From contig NZ_JAGJBZ010000002.1 of the NCBI RefSeq assembly GCF_020010925.1, positions 682,001-746,000 on the forward strand: a stretch of DNA of 64,000 nt. Reading direction: 5' to 3'. Below the pieces are notes generated by a model that ran no database searches, was not told the DNA's origin, and saw only the letters and a program-made list of their open reading frames with translations. This DNA is from Streptomyces griseiscabiei (GTDB taxonomy: Bacteria; Actinomycetota; Actinomycetes; Streptomycetales; Streptomycetaceae). Both the position numbers and the translations under genes were made by a program. Positions within the stretch are counted from its first letter, which is position 1. Every line of letters begins with the position of its first letter. Below, piece after piece: positions 10,210 through 18,946 of the stretch.

Positions 10210-10986
10210 GTGCGCATCGCCAGGTTCTCCATCGACGGGAACGTAGCCTTCGGCGCGGTCGAGGGCGACAAGCCGGACGAGCTCGTCCTCGACATCATCA
10301 AGGGCATCCCGTTCACGGACTTCGAGCTCTCCGGTACGAAGGTCCCGGTCAACAAGGTCAGGCTGTTGCCGCCGGTGCTCCCCAACAAGGTCGTCGCCTT
10401 CGGCCGCAACTACGCCGAACACGCCCGTGAACTGGGCAACGAGGTCCCGGACGCCCCCTTCGCCTTCTTCAAGCCGGCCACCTCGGTGATCGGCCCCGGC
10501 GACGAGATCCAGTACCCGGCGTTCTCGCAGGAGGTGCACCACGAGGCGGAGCTGGCGGTCGTCATCGGCCGGCTGTGCCGCGAGGTGCCGCGCGCACGCG
10601 TCAAGGACGTGATCTTCGGCTACACCTGCGCCAACGACATCACCGCCCGTGACGTCCAGAAGCGCGAGAAGCAGTGGGCCAGGGCCAAGGGCTTCGACAC
10701 CTCCTGCCCGCTGGGCCCCTGGGTGGAGACCGACCTCGACCCGAGCGACCTGACCATCCAGCTCACCGTCAACGGCGGGCAACGCCAGCTCGGCCGGACG
10801 AGCGAGATGATCAACTCCATCGAGGACCTGATCGTCAACATCACCGAGGCCATGACGCTGCTCCCCGGCGACGTGATCCTCACGGGCACCCCGGCAGGGG
10901 TCGGCCCCCTCAACGTCGGCGACGAGGTCGCCGTCACCATCGAAGGCATCGGCACTCTCACCAACAAGGTGATCAAGCGTGGCTAA
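10210..10986 (+). CDS. Fumarylacetoacetate hydrolase-family protein
   Basis: A 258-residue protein of the FAH superfamily, which hydrolyses or decarboxylates C-C bonds in small dicarbonyl acids (for example acylpyruvates or homoprotocatechuate-pathway acids). The family signature is clear: [16 protein letters not shown], then [13 protein letters not shown], and a metal site in [11 protein letters not shown] with the later NDITARD. The C-terminus carries the usual [16 protein letters not shown] chose the GTG giving [10 protein letters not shown] because the conserved N-terminus starts there. Its stop lies inside gltX (8-base overlap), so the two genes are translationally coupled. The substrate cannot be told from sequence, and being beside gltX does not explain it. 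Confidence 0.9.
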   Translation: MRIARFSIDGNVAFGAVEGDKPDELVLDIIKGIPFTDFELSGTKVPVNKVRLLPPVLPNKVVAFGRNYAEHARELGNEVPDAPFAFFKPATSVIGPGDEIQYPAFSQEVHHEAELAVVIGRLCREVPRARVKDVIFGYTCANDITARDVQKREKQWARAKGFDTSCPLGPWVETDLDPSDLTIQLTVNGGQRQLGRTSEMINSIEDLIVNITEAMTLLPGDVILTGTPAGVGPLNVGDEVAVTIEGIGTLTNKVIKRG

Positions 10987-12454
10987 CGGCTCCGTCCGCG
11001 TACGTTTCTGTCCGTCCCCGACCGGCAACCCCCATGTGGGCCTGGTCCGTACGGCCCTGTTCAACTGGGCGTTCGCCCGCCACACCGGCGGCACGTTCGT
11101 CTTCCGCATCGAGGACACCGACGCGGCCCGCGACTCCGAGGAGTCCTACGGCCAGCTCCTGGACTCCCTGCGCTGGCTGGGCTTCACCTGGGACGAGGGC
11201 CCCGAGATCGGCGGCCCGCACGCGCCGTACCGCCAGTCGCAGCGCATGGAGACCTACAAGGAGGTGGCCGAGAAGCTCAAGGACGCCGGCCACGCCTACG
11301 CCTGCTACTGCTCCGCCTCCGAGCTGGAGGAGCGCCGCGACGCCGCCCGCGCCGCCGGGAAGCCCTCCGGCTACGACGGCAAGTGCCGCGAGGTCACGCC
11401 CGAGCAGCTCGCCCGCTACGAGGCCGAGGGCCGCGAGCCGATCATCCGCTTCCGGATGCCCGACGAGACGATCACCTTCACGGACCTGGTCCGCGGCGAA
11501 CTGACCTTCACCCCGGAGAACGTGCCGGACTACGGCATCGTCCGCGCCAACGGCGCCCCGCTCTACACGCTCGTCAACCCGGTCGACGACGCCCTCATGG
11601 AGATCACCCACGTCCTGCGCGGCGAGGACCTGCTCTCCTCCACGCCCCGCCAGATCGCCCTCTACAAGGCGCTGATCGAGCTGGGCATCGCCAAGGAGAT
11701 CCCGTCCTTCGGCCACCTGCCGTACGTGATGGGCGAGGGCAACAAGAAGCTCTCCAAGCGCGACCCCGAGTCGAGCCTCAACCTCTACCGGGAGCGCGGC
11801 TTCCTCCCCGAGGGCCTGCTCAACTACCTCTCCCTGCTGGGCTGGTCGCTCTCCGCGGACCAGGACATCTTCACGATCGAGGAGATGGTCGCGGCCTTCG
11901 ACATCACCGACGTGAACCCCAACCCGGCCCGCTTCGACCTGAAGAAGGCCGAGGCGATCAACGCCGACCACATCCGGCTGCTCGACGTGAAGGACTTCAC
12001 CGAGCGCTGCGCCCCGTGGCTGAGAGCCCCGTTCGCCCCCTGGGCGCCCGAGGACTTCGACGAGGCCAAGTGGGAGGCCGTCGCCCCGCACGCGCAGACC
12101 CGTCTCAAGGTCCTCTCGGAGATCACGGACAACGTCGACTTCCTGTTCCTGCCGGAGCCGGTCGCGGACGAGGCCAGCTGGACCAAGGCCATGAAGGAGG
12201 GCTCCGACGCGCTCCTGCGCACGGCGAGGGAGAAGCTGGAGGCCGCCGACTGGACCTCGGCCGAGTCCCTCAAGGAGGCCGTCCTGGCCGCCGGCGAGGC
12301 CCACGGCCTCAAGCTCGGCAAGGCCCAGGCCCCCGTCCGCGTGGCCGTCACCGGCCGCACGGTCGGCCTCCCCCTCTTCGAGTCCCTGGAGATCCTGGGC
12401 AAGGAGAAGACGCTGGCCCGCGTCGACGCGGCGCTCGCGAAGCTGACCGCGTAA
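10979..12454 (+). CDS. gltX: Glutamyl-tRNA synthetase
   Basis: Class I glutamyl-tRNA synthetase, 491 residues, which charges tRNA-Glu with glutamate. The HIGH-type motif appears as SPTGNPHVG near residue 12 and the KMSKS-type motif as KKLSKRDP near residue 258. The GTG start ([10 protein letters not shown]) overlaps the previous gene. In actinobacteria, which generally lack glutaminyl-tRNA synthetase, this enzyme also mischarges tRNA-Gln for later amidation by GatCAB. It is notable that both tRNA-Glu and tRNA-Gln genes lie just downstream. No anomalies were seen. Confidence 0.97.
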   Translation: MANGSVRVRFCPSPTGNPHVGLVRTALFNWAFARHTGGTFVFRIEDTDAARDSEESYGQLLDSLRWLGFTWDEGPEIGGPHAPYRQSQRMETYKEVAEKLKDAGHAYACYCSASELEERRDAARAAGKPSGYDGKCREVTPEQLARYEAEGREPIIRFRMPDETITFTDLVRGELTFTPENVPDYGIVRANGAPLYTLVNPVDDALMEITHVLRGEDLLSSTPRQIALYKALIELGIAKEIPSFGHLPYVMGEGNKKLSKRDPESSLNLYRERGFLPEGLLNYLSLLGWSLSADQDIFTIEEMVAAFDITDVNPNPARFDLKKAEAINADHIRLLDVKDFTERCAPWLRAPFAPWAPEDFDEAKWEAVAPHAQTRLKVLSEITDNVDFLFLPEPVADEASWTKAMKEGSDALLRTAREKLEAADWTSAESLKEAVLAAGEAHGLKLGKAQAPVRVAVTGRTVGLPLFESLEILGKEKTLARVDAALAKLTA

Positions 12455-12589
12455 CGCTCGGTCGCACCCGAGGGAGGGGCGGCACCCGGTGGCCCGGGCG
12501 CCGCCCCTCCTGCCGTCCCGACGTGGTCCGTCCTCCCGACGTGGTCGGTCCTCCGGACAGGACGACCGGCCGCGGGCTACCGTCGGATC

Positions 12590-13321
12590 ATGGACATCAA
12601 GGCCGTGCTCTGGGACGTCGACGACACCCTTTTCGACTACACCGAGGCCGACCGGGCCGGTATGCGGGACCATCTCGCCGCCGAGGGGCTGCTGCCCGGC
12701 CACGACTCCGTCGAGGACGCGCTCACCCGCTGGCGCGAACTGACCAGCGTGCACTGGCGACGGTTCGCGGCGGGCGAGGGGGACTGGGAGTCCACCCGCC
12801 GCGACCGCGTACGGGACTTCCACGGCAGCCCCCTCACCGACGCGGAGGCCGACGCCTGGTTCGAGCGTTACGTCGCCCACTACGAGCGGGCCTGGTCGCT
12901 CTTCCCCGACGTCCTGCCCGTCCTGGACGCGCTCGCCGCCAGCCACCGGCACGCGGTGCTCTCCAACTCCAGCCTCCCCGTCCAGGAGCGCAAGCTGCGC
13001 GCCCTCGGCGTCCGGGACCGCTTCGAGACCGTCCTGTGCGCCGAGCAACTGGGCATCTACAAGCCGGCCGCCGAGGCCTTCCACGCCGCCTGCGAGGCCC
13101 TGGAACTGCCGCCGCACGAGGTCGCGTACGTCGGCGATCACCCGGAGATCGACGGCCGGGGCGCCGCCGACGCCGGTCTGCTGTCCGTGTGGATCGATCG
13201 CGGAAGTCTGCACGCGACCGTCGACCCGCCCGTGGGACCGCACCGGATCGCCACACTCGCCGAACTTCCCGCGATCCTCGGCTCGGATACCCGTTTTGGA
13301 GCGCCGTCCACCTTCGGGTAA
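12590..13321 (+). CDS. HAD-superfamily hydrolase
   Basis: A 243-residue haloacid dehalogenase-type phosphatase. Motif I is DVDDTLFDY (catalytic Asp near residue 9), motif II is LSNSSLP, the motif III lysine is in GIYKPAAEAF, and motif IV is YVGDHPEIDGRGA. An alpha-helical cap is expected between motifs I and II (residues 20-110). The family dephosphorylates small phosphorylated metabolites, and the exact substrate is not visible. The gene stands alone between gltX and the tRNA cluster and is probably a separate transcription unit, since 135 bases separate it from gltX. Confidence 0.9.
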   Translation: MDIKAVLWDVDDTLFDYTEADRAGMRDHLAAEGLLPGHDSVEDALTRWRELTSVHWRRFAAGEGDWESTRRDRVRDFHGSPLTDAEADAWFERYVAHYERAWSLFPDVLPVLDALAASHRHAVLSNSSLPVQERKLRALGVRDRFETVLCAEQLGIYKPAAEAFHAACEALELPPHEVAYVGDHPEIDGRGAADAGLLSVWIDRGSLHATVDPPVGPHRIATLAELPAILGSDTRFGAPSTFG

Positions 13322-13411
13322 TGTTCTTCCTGCGCCGCCGGAGAGCGGGCCGAAAGGCCGGAACCGACGGAGCAAGCTAGAACAAGATCCCCACAGGGGC
13401 TTGCGTTCCAG

Positions 13412-13483
13412 TGGCCTATGGTGTAATTGGCAGCACGACTGATTCTGGTTCAGTTAGTCTTGGTTCGAGTCCAGGTAGGCCAG
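13412..13483 (+). tRNA. tRNA-Gln (CTG anticodon)
   Basis: A 72-base cloverleaf. The acceptor stem TGGCCTA pairs with TAGGCCA, the anticodon stem is ACTGA/TCAGT around loop TTCTGGT (anticodon CTG), and the T-arm has GGTTCGAGTCC. CCA is not encoded. First of a five-gene array. Confidence 0.95.
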
Positions 13484-13525
13484 CTCGCAGAGCTCATCTG
13501 CGTATGCGGAGATCAGATCCGCGAA

Positions 13526-13598
13526 GCCCCCGTTGTGTAGCGGCCTAGCACGCTGCCCTCTCAAGGCAGTAGCGCCGGTTCGAATCCGGTCGGGGGTA
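13526..13598 (+). tRNA. tRNA-Glu (CTC anticodon)
   Basis: A 73-base cloverleaf. The acceptor GCCCCCG pairs with CGGGGGT (terminal G-U), the anticodon stem is CTGCC/GGCAG around loop CTCTCAA (anticodon CTC), and the T-arm is CCGGTTCGAATCCGG. Confidence 0.95.
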
Positions 13599-13661
13599 CA
13601 GATCCTTCCCGCGAAGGTGGACCAGGGTAGCTCCCACCACCATCGATGCAGGATCGCTAGG

Positions 13662-13734
13662 GCCCCCGTTGTGTAGCGGCCTAGCACGCCGCCCTCTCAA
13701 GGCGGTAGCGCCGGTTCGAATCCGGTCGGGGGTA
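13662..13734 (+). tRNA. tRNA-Glu (CTC anticodon)
   Basis: Second tRNA-Glu. It is the same as the preceding copy except for a compensated change in the anticodon stem (CCGCC/GGCGG). It shares the upstream flank CAGGATCGCTAGG with the third copy, pointing to local duplication. Confidence 0.95.
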
Positions 13735-13754
13735 CGCAAAGCTCTCAACCATAT

Positions 13755-13826
13755 TGGTCTATGGTGTAATTGGCAACACTACGGTTTCTGGTACCGTCAT
13801 TCTTGGTTCGAGTCCAGGTAGACCAG
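13755..13826 (+). tRNA. tRNA-Gln (CTG anticodon)
   Basis: Second tRNA-Gln. The acceptor TGGTCTA pairs with TAGACCA, and the anticodon stem ACGGT/ACCGT surrounds loop TTCTGGT (anticodon CTG). It differs from the first copy in the acceptor and anticodon stems, with compensating changes on both sides. Confidence 0.95.
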
Positions 13827-13872
13827 CTCGGACCTGCGGCGTTGTAAATGGAACGCCTGCAGGATCGCTAGG

Positions 13873-13945
13873 GCCCCCGTTGTGTAGCGGCCTAGCACGC
13901 CGCCCTCTCAAGGCGGTAGCGCCGGTTCGAATCCGGTCGGGGGTA
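13873..13945 (+). tRNA. tRNA-Glu (CTC anticodon)
   Basis: Third tRNA-Glu, identical to the second across the cloverleaf and with the same upstream flank. Last gene of the array, followed at once by a strong terminator. Confidence 0.95.
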
Positions 13946-13953
13946 CGTATCGG

Positions 13954-13983
13954 AAAGGCCCTCCACTTCGGTGGAGGGCCTTT
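13954..13983 (+). terminator. Terminator of the tRNA array
   Basis: Perfect 13-bp stem AAAGGCCCTCCAC / GTGGAGGGCCTTT with a TTCG tetraloop and a short T-run. It also faces the end of the MerR gene, so it may work in both directions. Confidence 0.9.
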
Positions 13984-13996
13984 CTCGTGCGCCCGG

Positions 13997-14641
13997 CTAC
14001 TCGAAGCCGTACCGCCGGGCCGACTCCTCCTCCTGGGCCAGCCGGTGCAGGAAGCGCAGCACCGGCTCGAAGAGCACCGCCGCCGACACCGCCACCTCCG
14101 CCATCTCGGTGTCGGACGCGTAGCTCTCCATGTGATCCAGATCCCGGGCCGCCGCCTGGTGCATCAACTCCGCGTACGGGGCCATCTGTTCGGCGCCGCA
14201 GGGGAAGCCGAGCCGCAGCAGTGTCGCCACCAGCGCCACCAGCGAGCGGTGGGCGGGGGAGAGGGAGCCGGTCTCCCGCACCGACTCCCAGCCCAGCATC
14301 CGTAGCAGCCGGTCCACCTCGGCCGTCGCGGCGACGGTGACCGGGTCCTCCTCGTCCGGACCGGGGGCCTGGGGCAGCGCCCACAGGGCCGCGCCCAGCC
14401 GGATCGTGCGGCCCAGGGAGTCGTCGTCGACGTGCTTCAGCACCTCCCGCGCGTTCGCCACCGGCACCTTGCCCACCTGGATCAACGCCCGCACCAGCCG
14501 CAGCCGGCGCAGATGCTCCTCGTCGTACTCCGCCGTCGTCGCGTTGATCTGACGGCCGGGCGCCAACAGCCCTTCGCGCAGGTAGTACTTGATCGTCGCG
14601 GTGGACACCCCGCTGCGCTCACTCAGTTCCGCCAGCCGCAT
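13997..14641 (-). CDS. MerR-family transcriptional regulator
   Basis: A 214-residue regulator. The N-terminal winged helix (MRLAELSERSGVSTATIKYY, then LREGLLAPGRQINATTAEYD) is a standard MerR DNA-binding domain with its following coiled-coil helix. The C-terminal 130 residues are helical and of no recognised effector family. I chose the start at 14641 because AAGGAGGGG sits just upstream and the domain begins there. It is divergent from a DUF4188 gene. The 79-base gap between them holds a near-perfect inverted repeat, the expected operator for autoregulation and control of the neighbour. The inducer is unknown. Confidence 0.9.
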   Translation of the reverse strand: MRLAELSERSGVSTATIKYYLREGLLAPGRQINATTAEYDEEHLRRLRLVRALIQVGKVPVANAREVLKHVDDDSLGRTIRLGAALWALPQAPGPDEEDPVTVAATAEVDRLLRMLGWESVRETGSLSPAHRSLVALVATLLRLGFPCGAEQMAPYAELMHQAAARDLDHMESYASDTEMAEVAVSAAVLFEPVLRFLHRLAQEEESARRYGFE

Positions 14642-14668
14642 CTCTTGCGCCCCTCCTTGGTAAGTGTC

Positions 14669-14696
14669 ACTATCCAAACATGGTTGTTCGGATAGT
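14669..14696. promoter_or_regulatory. Probable MerR operator in a divergent promoter
   Basis: Inverted repeat with 12-base arms (ACTATCCAAACA and TGTTCGGATAGT, 11 of 12 matching) around TGGT. It lies midway between the MerR gene and the DUF4188 gene. MerR proteins bind dyads of this kind between unusually spaced -35 and -10 boxes. That this dyad is the site is inference. Confidence 0.7.
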
Positions 14697-14720
14697 ACCG
14701 CTCACCAAGTAGGGGGAGAC

Positions 14721-15230
14721 ATGTCAGGGAAGCGGGTCACCGCCGGCCGGACCACCGCCGCCGCCGAGGGCGACGTCGTGGTGCTGCTGATCGGGATGCG
14801 GATCAATCACTTCTGGGCCGTGCACCACTGGGGGCCCGTGTTCGCGGCGATGCCCCGGATGCTGCGGGAGCTGCGCCGGGACCCCGGCCGTGGGCTCCTC
14901 CACGCCGTGCTGCTGACGGCCTCCCCGCGGACGTACTACGTCGTCCAGTACTGGGAGTCCAAGGAGAAGCTCTACGCCTACGCGCACGCGCCCGACGCGT
15001 TCCACCGTGTGGCGTGGGCCGCGCTGAACCGCAAGGAGCGCAAGGGGAAGGGGCGGCAGCATGTGGGGCTCTGGCACGAGACGTATGTGGTGCCGGAGGG
15101 GTCCTACGAGTCGATCTACGCCGATATGCCGGCGTTCGGGCTCGCGGCGGCGACGGGGGTGCTGCCGCTGGCCGAGCGGGGGAGGTCGGCGAAGGAGCGG
15201 TTCGCTCACCGGCGGGGGGTCGGTGCCTAG
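14721..15230 (+). CDS. DUF4188 family protein
   Basis: A 169-residue protein resembling the DUF4188 family of small haem-free monooxygenase-like or dehydratase-like proteins (ferredoxin-like alpha-beta fold). Conserved stretches are VVVLLIGMRINHFW, LTASPRTYYVVQYW and AYAHAPDAFHRVAW, with several His and Trp residues that could bind a ligand. The ATG start is preceded by GGGGGAGA. It is transcribed away from the MerR gene and is the likely target of that regulator, so it may detoxify or sense a small molecule. No signal peptide or membrane segment is seen. The biochemical role of the family is not established as far as I know. Confidence 0.8.
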   Translation: MSGKRVTAGRTTAAAEGDVVVLLIGMRINHFWAVHHWGPVFAAMPRMLRELRRDPGRGLLHAVLLTASPRTYYVVQYWESKEKLYAYAHAPDAFHRVAWAALNRKERKGKGRQHVGLWHETYVVPEGSYESIYADMPAFGLAAATGVLPLAERGRSAKERFAHRRGVGA

Positions 15231-15240
15231 GTCGTGATCA

Positions 15241-15282
15241 TGGGAAAAGGCCTGCCGCGGCGTTGAGGCAGGCCTTTTCCCA
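15241..15282. terminator. Bidirectional terminator between convergent genes
   Basis: Perfect 16-bp stem (TGGGAAAAGGCCTGCC and its complement) with a 10-base loop and A/T-rich ends. It lies between the converging DUF4188 gene and ndgR and could serve both. Confidence 0.9.
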
Positions 15283-15306
15283 TGGTCGGACGGAGTGGTG
15301 TGCTGG

Positions 15307-16023
15307 TCAGCCGGTGCGGCGCAGGGCCTCCGAGAGGCGGCCCGCGGCGTCGATGACCGCCTGGGCGTGCATACGGCCGGGGTGGCGGGTCAGACGCTCG
15401 ATGGGGCCGGAGACCGAGACGGCGGCCACCACGCGGTTCGACGGGCCGCGCACCGGGGCGGAGACCGAGGCGACGCCCGGCTCGCGCTCACCGATGGACT
15501 GGGCCCAGCCCCGGCGCCGTACGCCCGAGAGCGCGGTGGCCGTGAAACGGGCGCCCTGCAGACCGCGGTGCAGCCGCTCCGGCTCCTCCCAGGCCATGAG
15601 GATCTGGGCCGAGGAGCCGGCTTTCATCGTGAGGGTCGAGCCGACCGGCACCGTGTCCCGCAGGCCCGAGAGCCGCTCCGCGGCGGCGACACAGATACGC
15701 ATGTCGCCCTGCCGGCGATAGAGCTGCGCGCTCTCGCCCGTGATGTCGCGGAGGTGGGTGAGCACCGGGCCCGCCGTGGCGAGGAGGCGGTCCTCGCCGG
15801 CGGCCGCGGCCAGCTCGGCCAGCCGTGGGCCGAGGATGAATCGCCCCTGCATGTCGCGTGCCACCATGCGGTGGTGTTCCAGAGCCACGGCCAGGCGGTG
15901 GGCCGTGGGTCGTGCGAGTCCGGTGGCGCCGACCAGACCCGCGAGGGTGGCCGGACCGGACTCCAGAGCGCTCAGGACAAGGGCCGCCTTGTCCAGAACG
16001 CCGACGCCGCTACTGTTGTCCAT
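15307..16023 (-). CDS. ndgR: IclR-family regulator NdgR
   Basis: A 238-residue IclR-type regulator. The N-terminal helix-turn-helix covers about residues 9-65 (LAGLVGATGLARPTAHRLAV) and the C-terminal IclR ligand domain covers residues 75-235. Length, sequence and divergence from leuCD identify it as NdgR, known in Streptomyces to control leucine and other amino-acid biosynthesis genes as well as antibiotic production. The ATG start MDNSSGVGVLDK matches the family. It shares a 236-base spacer with leuC that carries a tandem repeat array. The ligand is unknown from sequence. Confidence 0.93.
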   Translation of the reverse strand: MDNSSGVGVLDKAALVLSALESGPATLAGLVGATGLARPTAHRLAVALEHHRMVARDMQGRFILGPRLAELAAAAGEDRLLATAGPVLTHLRDITGESAQLYRRQGDMRICVAAAERLSGLRDTVPVGSTLTMKAGSSAQILMAWEEPERLHRGLQGARFTATALSGVRRRGWAQSIGEREPGVASVSAPVRGPSNRVVAAVSVSGPIERLTRHPGRMHAQAVIDAAGRLSEALRRTG

Positions 16024-16096
16024 GCAACGATACTCGCGTCTCACTCTGTGAAACGCAAGTTCAATTTCGCGTGGACCTTGCCACTCTGGAAGCAGA

Positions 16097-16139
16097 ACGA
16101 AGCACGACGAAGCACAACGACGAAGTGCGACGAAGTACG
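16097..16139. repeat. Double 20-base direct repeat in the ndgR-leuC spacer
   Basis: Four copies of a 10-base unit (ACGAAGCACG, ACGAAGCACA, ACGAAGTGCG, ACGAAGTACG) form two 20-base tandem pairs separated by ACG. They sit between the divergent ndgR and leuC starts. The regular 10-base spacing puts the units on the same face of the helix, which suits a regulator binding site such as one for NdgR. This assignment is inference. The rest of the 236-base spacer shows the leuC ribosome-binding site (GGAGGGAAAG) and nothing else I can name. Confidence 0.6.
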
Positions 16140-16259
16140 ACAACGGCTCGCGGACCAACGAGCCCGGCGGCCGGCGCTCATACGAGGGGTACGTGCGCTC
16201 GCCACCTCCGATATCTCTAGTTGGGCCGGTGCTCGGACAAGCCGGCCGGAGGGAAAGCG

Positions 16260-17690
16260 ATGGGTAGGACACTCGCGGAGAAGGTCTGGGACGACCATGT
16301 CGTCCGGCGCGCCGAGGGCGAGCCCGATCTCCTCTTCATCGATCTGCACCTGCTGCACGAGGTGACCAGCCCCCAGGCCTTCGACGGTCTCCGCAAGAGC
16401 GGGCGCAAGGTGCGCCGGCTCGATCTGACCATCGCGACCGAGGACCACAACACCCCGACCCTGGACATCGACAAGCCGATCGCGGACCCGGTGTCCCGGG
16501 TCCAGCTGGAGACGCTGCGGGCGAACGCCGCCGAGTTCGGTGTGCGGCTGCACCCGCTGGGTGATGTCGAGCAGGGTGTCGTGCACGTGGTGGGTCCGCA
16601 GCTGGGTCTGACCCAGCCGGGCATGACCGTCGTCTGCGGCGATTCCCACACCTCCACGCACGGCGCGTTCGGCGGTCTGGCGTTCGGTATCGGCACCTCC
16701 CAGGTGGAGCATGTGCTGGCCACGCAGACGCTGCCGCTGGTCCGGCCGAAGACCATGGCGATCACGGTCGAGGGCGAGCTGGCCGACGGGGTGACCGCCA
16801 AGGACCTGATCCTGGCGATCATCGCCCGGATCGGCACGGGCGGCGGCCAGGGCTATGTCCTGGAGTACCGGGGCCCGGCCATCGAGAAACTCTCGATGGA
16901 GGCCCGGATGACCATTTGCAACATGTCGATCGAGGCCGGTGCCCGCGCGGGCATGATCGCCCCGGACCAGACCACCTTCGACTACCTGGAGGGCCGTCCG
17001 CACGCTCCCGAGGGCGAGGACTGGGACGCGGCCGTCGCGTACTGGAAGACGCTCAGGACGGACGAGGACGCCGAGTTCGACGCCGAGGTGATCATCGACG
17101 GTACCGCCCTGGCACCGTTCGTGACCTGGGGCACCAACCCCGGCCAGGGCGCGCCGCTTTCGGCGTCCGTGCCCGACCCGGCCTCCTACGAGGACGCCTC
17201 CGAGCGTCTGGCCGCGGAAAAGGCCCTGGAGTACATGGGGTTGGAGGCTGGCCAGCCGCTGAAGTCCATCACCGTGGACACCGTCTTCGTGGGCTCGTGC
17301 ACCAACGGCCGTATCGAGGACCTGCGCGCCGCCGCCGAACTCGTCAAGGGCCGCAAGGTCGCCGACGGCGTCCGCATGCTCGTCGTCCCCGGCTCCGCCC
17401 GGGTCGGCCTGCAGGCCGTCTCCGAGGGTCTGGACGTCGTCTTCAAGGAGGCCGGCGCCGAATGGCGGCACGCCGGCTGCTCGATGTGCCTGGGCATGAA
17501 CCCCGACCAGCTGGCCCCCGGTGAGCGCTCCGCGTCCACCTCCAACCGCAACTTCGAGGGCCGGCAGGGCAAGGGCGGCCGCACCCACCTGGTCTCCCCC
17601 CAGGTCGCCGCCGCCACCGCCGTCCTGGGCCACCTGGCGTCCCCCGCCGACCTCGCCGACGCCACCGCCCCCGCGCCCGCTGGAGTCTGA
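16260..17690 (+). CDS. leuC: 3-isopropylmalate dehydratase large subunit
   Basis: Large subunit (476 residues) of isopropylmalate isomerase, the second step of leucine biosynthesis, which interconverts 2- and 3-isopropylmalate in the cytoplasm. The aconitase-type cluster ligands are visible as the Cys in VGSCTNGR (about residue 346) and the pair in [28 protein letters not shown] marks the substrate region. I chose the ATG giving [13 protein letters not shown] because GGAGGG lies just upstream. leuD follows after 6 bases. Regulation by the divergently encoded NdgR is expected. Confidence 0.97.
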   Translation: MGRTLAEKVWDDHVVRRAEGEPDLLFIDLHLLHEVTSPQAFDGLRKSGRKVRRLDLTIATEDHNTPTLDIDKPIADPVSRVQLETLRANAAEFGVRLHPLGDVEQGVVHVVGPQLGLTQPGMTVVCGDSHTSTHGAFGGLAFGIGTSQVEHVLATQTLPLVRPKTMAITVEGELADGVTAKDLILAIIARIGTGGGQGYVLEYRGPAIEKLSMEARMTICNMSIEAGARAGMIAPDQTTFDYLEGRPHAPEGEDWDAAVAYWKTLRTDEDAEFDAEVIIDGTALAPFVTWGTNPGQGAPLSASVPDPASYEDASERLAAEKALEYMGLEAGQPLKSITVDTVFVGSCTNGRIEDLRAAAELVKGRKVADGVRMLVVPGSARVGLQAVSEGLDVVFKEAGAEWRHAGCSMCLGMNPDQLAPGERSASTSNRNFEGRQGKGGRTHLVSPQVAAATAVLGHLASPADLADATAPAPAGV

Positions 17691-17696
17691 ACAGCC

Positions 17697-18290
17697 ATGG
17701 AAGCATTCACCACCCACACCGGCCGCGCCGTCCCGCTGCGCCGTTCCAACGTCGACACCGACCAGATCATCCCGGCCCACTGGCTCAAGAAGGTGACCCG
17801 GGACGGCTTCGAGGACGGGCTGTTCGAGGCCTGGCGCAAGGACGAGACCTTCGTCCTCAACCAGCCCGAGCGCGAGGGTGCCAGCGTCCTGGTCGCCGGC
17901 CCCGACTTCGGTACCGGCTCCTCCCGCGAGCACGCCGTCTGGGCCCTGCAGAACTACGGCTTCAAGACCGTCATCTCCTCCCGCTTCGCCGACATCTTCC
18001 GCGGCAACTCGCTCAAGAACGGCCTGCTCACGGTCGTCCTGGACCAGAAGACCGTGGACGCGCTCCAGGAACTGGTCGAGAAGGACCCGCAGGCCGAGAT
18101 CACCGTCGACCTCCAGACCCGCGAGGTACGCGCCGAGGGCATCACCGCCTCCTTCGAGCTGGACGAGAACTCCCGCTGGCGGCTGCTGAACGGCCTCGAC
18201 GACATCTCCATCACCCTCCAGAACGAGGCCGACATCTCCGCCTACGAGGCCAAGCGGCCCTCGCACAAGCCGAGGACGCTGAAGGTCTGA
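17697..18290 (+). CDS. leuD: 3-isopropylmalate dehydratase small subunit
   Basis: Small (swivel-domain) subunit of isopropylmalate isomerase, 197 residues, normal for the family. Characteristic segments are [17 protein letters not shown] near the N-terminus and [18 protein letters not shown] in the middle, the latter forming part of the active site against LeuC. It starts 6 bases after leuC and forms one operon with it. A strong hairpin lies 70 bases downstream. Confidence 0.97.
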   Translation: MEAFTTHTGRAVPLRRSNVDTDQIIPAHWLKKVTRDGFEDGLFEAWRKDETFVLNQPEREGASVLVAGPDFGTGSSREHAVWALQNYGFKTVISSRFADIFRGNSLKNGLLTVVLDQKTVDALQELVEKDPQAEITVDLQTREVRAEGITASFELDENSRWRLLNGLDDISITLQNEADISAYEAKRPSHKPRTLKV

Positions 18291-18358
18291 TCCGGCTGCG
18301 CGGACCCACCCCTCGGGAGGGCCGTGCAAGGCGGATTCCAGCCACCGCGACACCCCCA

Positions 18359-18390
18359 GGTACCCCCAATCGTGCACGGTTGGGGGTACC
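18359..18390 (+). terminator. Hairpin after leuCD
   Basis: Inverted repeat with arms GGTACCCCCAA and TTGGGGGTACC around CGTGCACG-like loop bases, about 70 bases after the leuD stop. No T-run follows. Confidence 0.65.
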
Positions 18391-18578
18391 GCCATGTCCG
18401 GGTTCGGAGACCTTCGAAGTCATGTGCAGAAAGGTTTCAACTCCCCTAGTTACAAAGGCGATTGCCGGGGTACGCGCACCATGATGTGGCATCCGCCCGG
18501 GGCACCCGAAAGGCCCCCGGGAGACGGCAGTTGCCCCCTGCGCAGGCGACAACTCGCCCCAGATGGCACAATCTGTGC

Positions 18579-18809
18579 ATGGAACACGACGGCCAACTCG
18601 AGCTCTATACGGCAGTCGCGGGCCAACTCAAGGAAGCGCACACAAGAGTGCGCGCACTGCAAGTCCCGGAGGGCGTACGCATGGCGCTGACCCGGAAGCT
18701 GCTGGTCATTACGGCCGTGGCCAAGCACGATCTCGCCGACGCGGCAAGGCGGCTGGAGAGCTTCACGACAGACCTCGACGAGGGGCGAATGCCCGCAGGG
18801 GAACGCTGA
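18579..18809 (+). CDS. Small conserved hypothetical protein (76 residues)
   Basis: A 76-residue, mostly helical, charged protein (MEHDGQLELYTAVAGQLKEA, then RKLLVITAVAKHDLADAARR). It has no signal peptide and no recognised domain, and could form a two- or three-helix bundle. Third-position GC is high. There is no clear ribosome-binding site before the ATG (AATCTGTGCATG), so it may be poorly translated or leaderless. It sits between leuD and hupS, and the same position holds a small gene in S. coelicolor as I recall. No function can be assigned. Confidence 0.75.
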   Translation: MEHDGQLELYTAVAGQLKEAHTRVRALQVPEGVRMALTRKLLVITAVAKHDLADAARRLESFTTDLDEGRMPAGER

Positions 18810-18867
18810 AGGAACTCCATGACCGCCGAGTTCGTTGCGGCACAAGGGTGATAAGCCCGTTTCGTGT

Positions 18868-18896
18868 TTGATTTGCGGTATATATCTGCCTAACGT
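18868..18896 (+). promoter_or_regulatory. Candidate hupS promoter
   Basis: TTGATT and TAACGT boxes separated by exactly 17 bases in an AT-rich stretch (GCGGTATATATCTGCC), 50 bases before the hupS GTG. This is a good fit to a HrdB-type (sigma-70-like) promoter. The assignment is by pattern only. Confidence 0.6.
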
Positions 18897-18946
18897 GCGA
18901 AAAGCTTGAACACTTTCGTTCTGGCGATGTCTCCGAAGGGGAAGAC

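Noticed and set aside
13412..13945. Spaced repeats in the tRNA cluster as a CRISPR array
   Set aside because: The repeats fold as complete tRNA genes with correct anticodons, and the spacers are of uneven length.
16022..16051. A nine-codon frame (MQRYSRLTL) before leuC that could be a leucine leader peptide
   Set aside because: It overlaps the ndgR start on the other strand, has no ribosome-binding site, few Leu codons, and lies over 200 bases from leuC with no attenuator hairpin visible.
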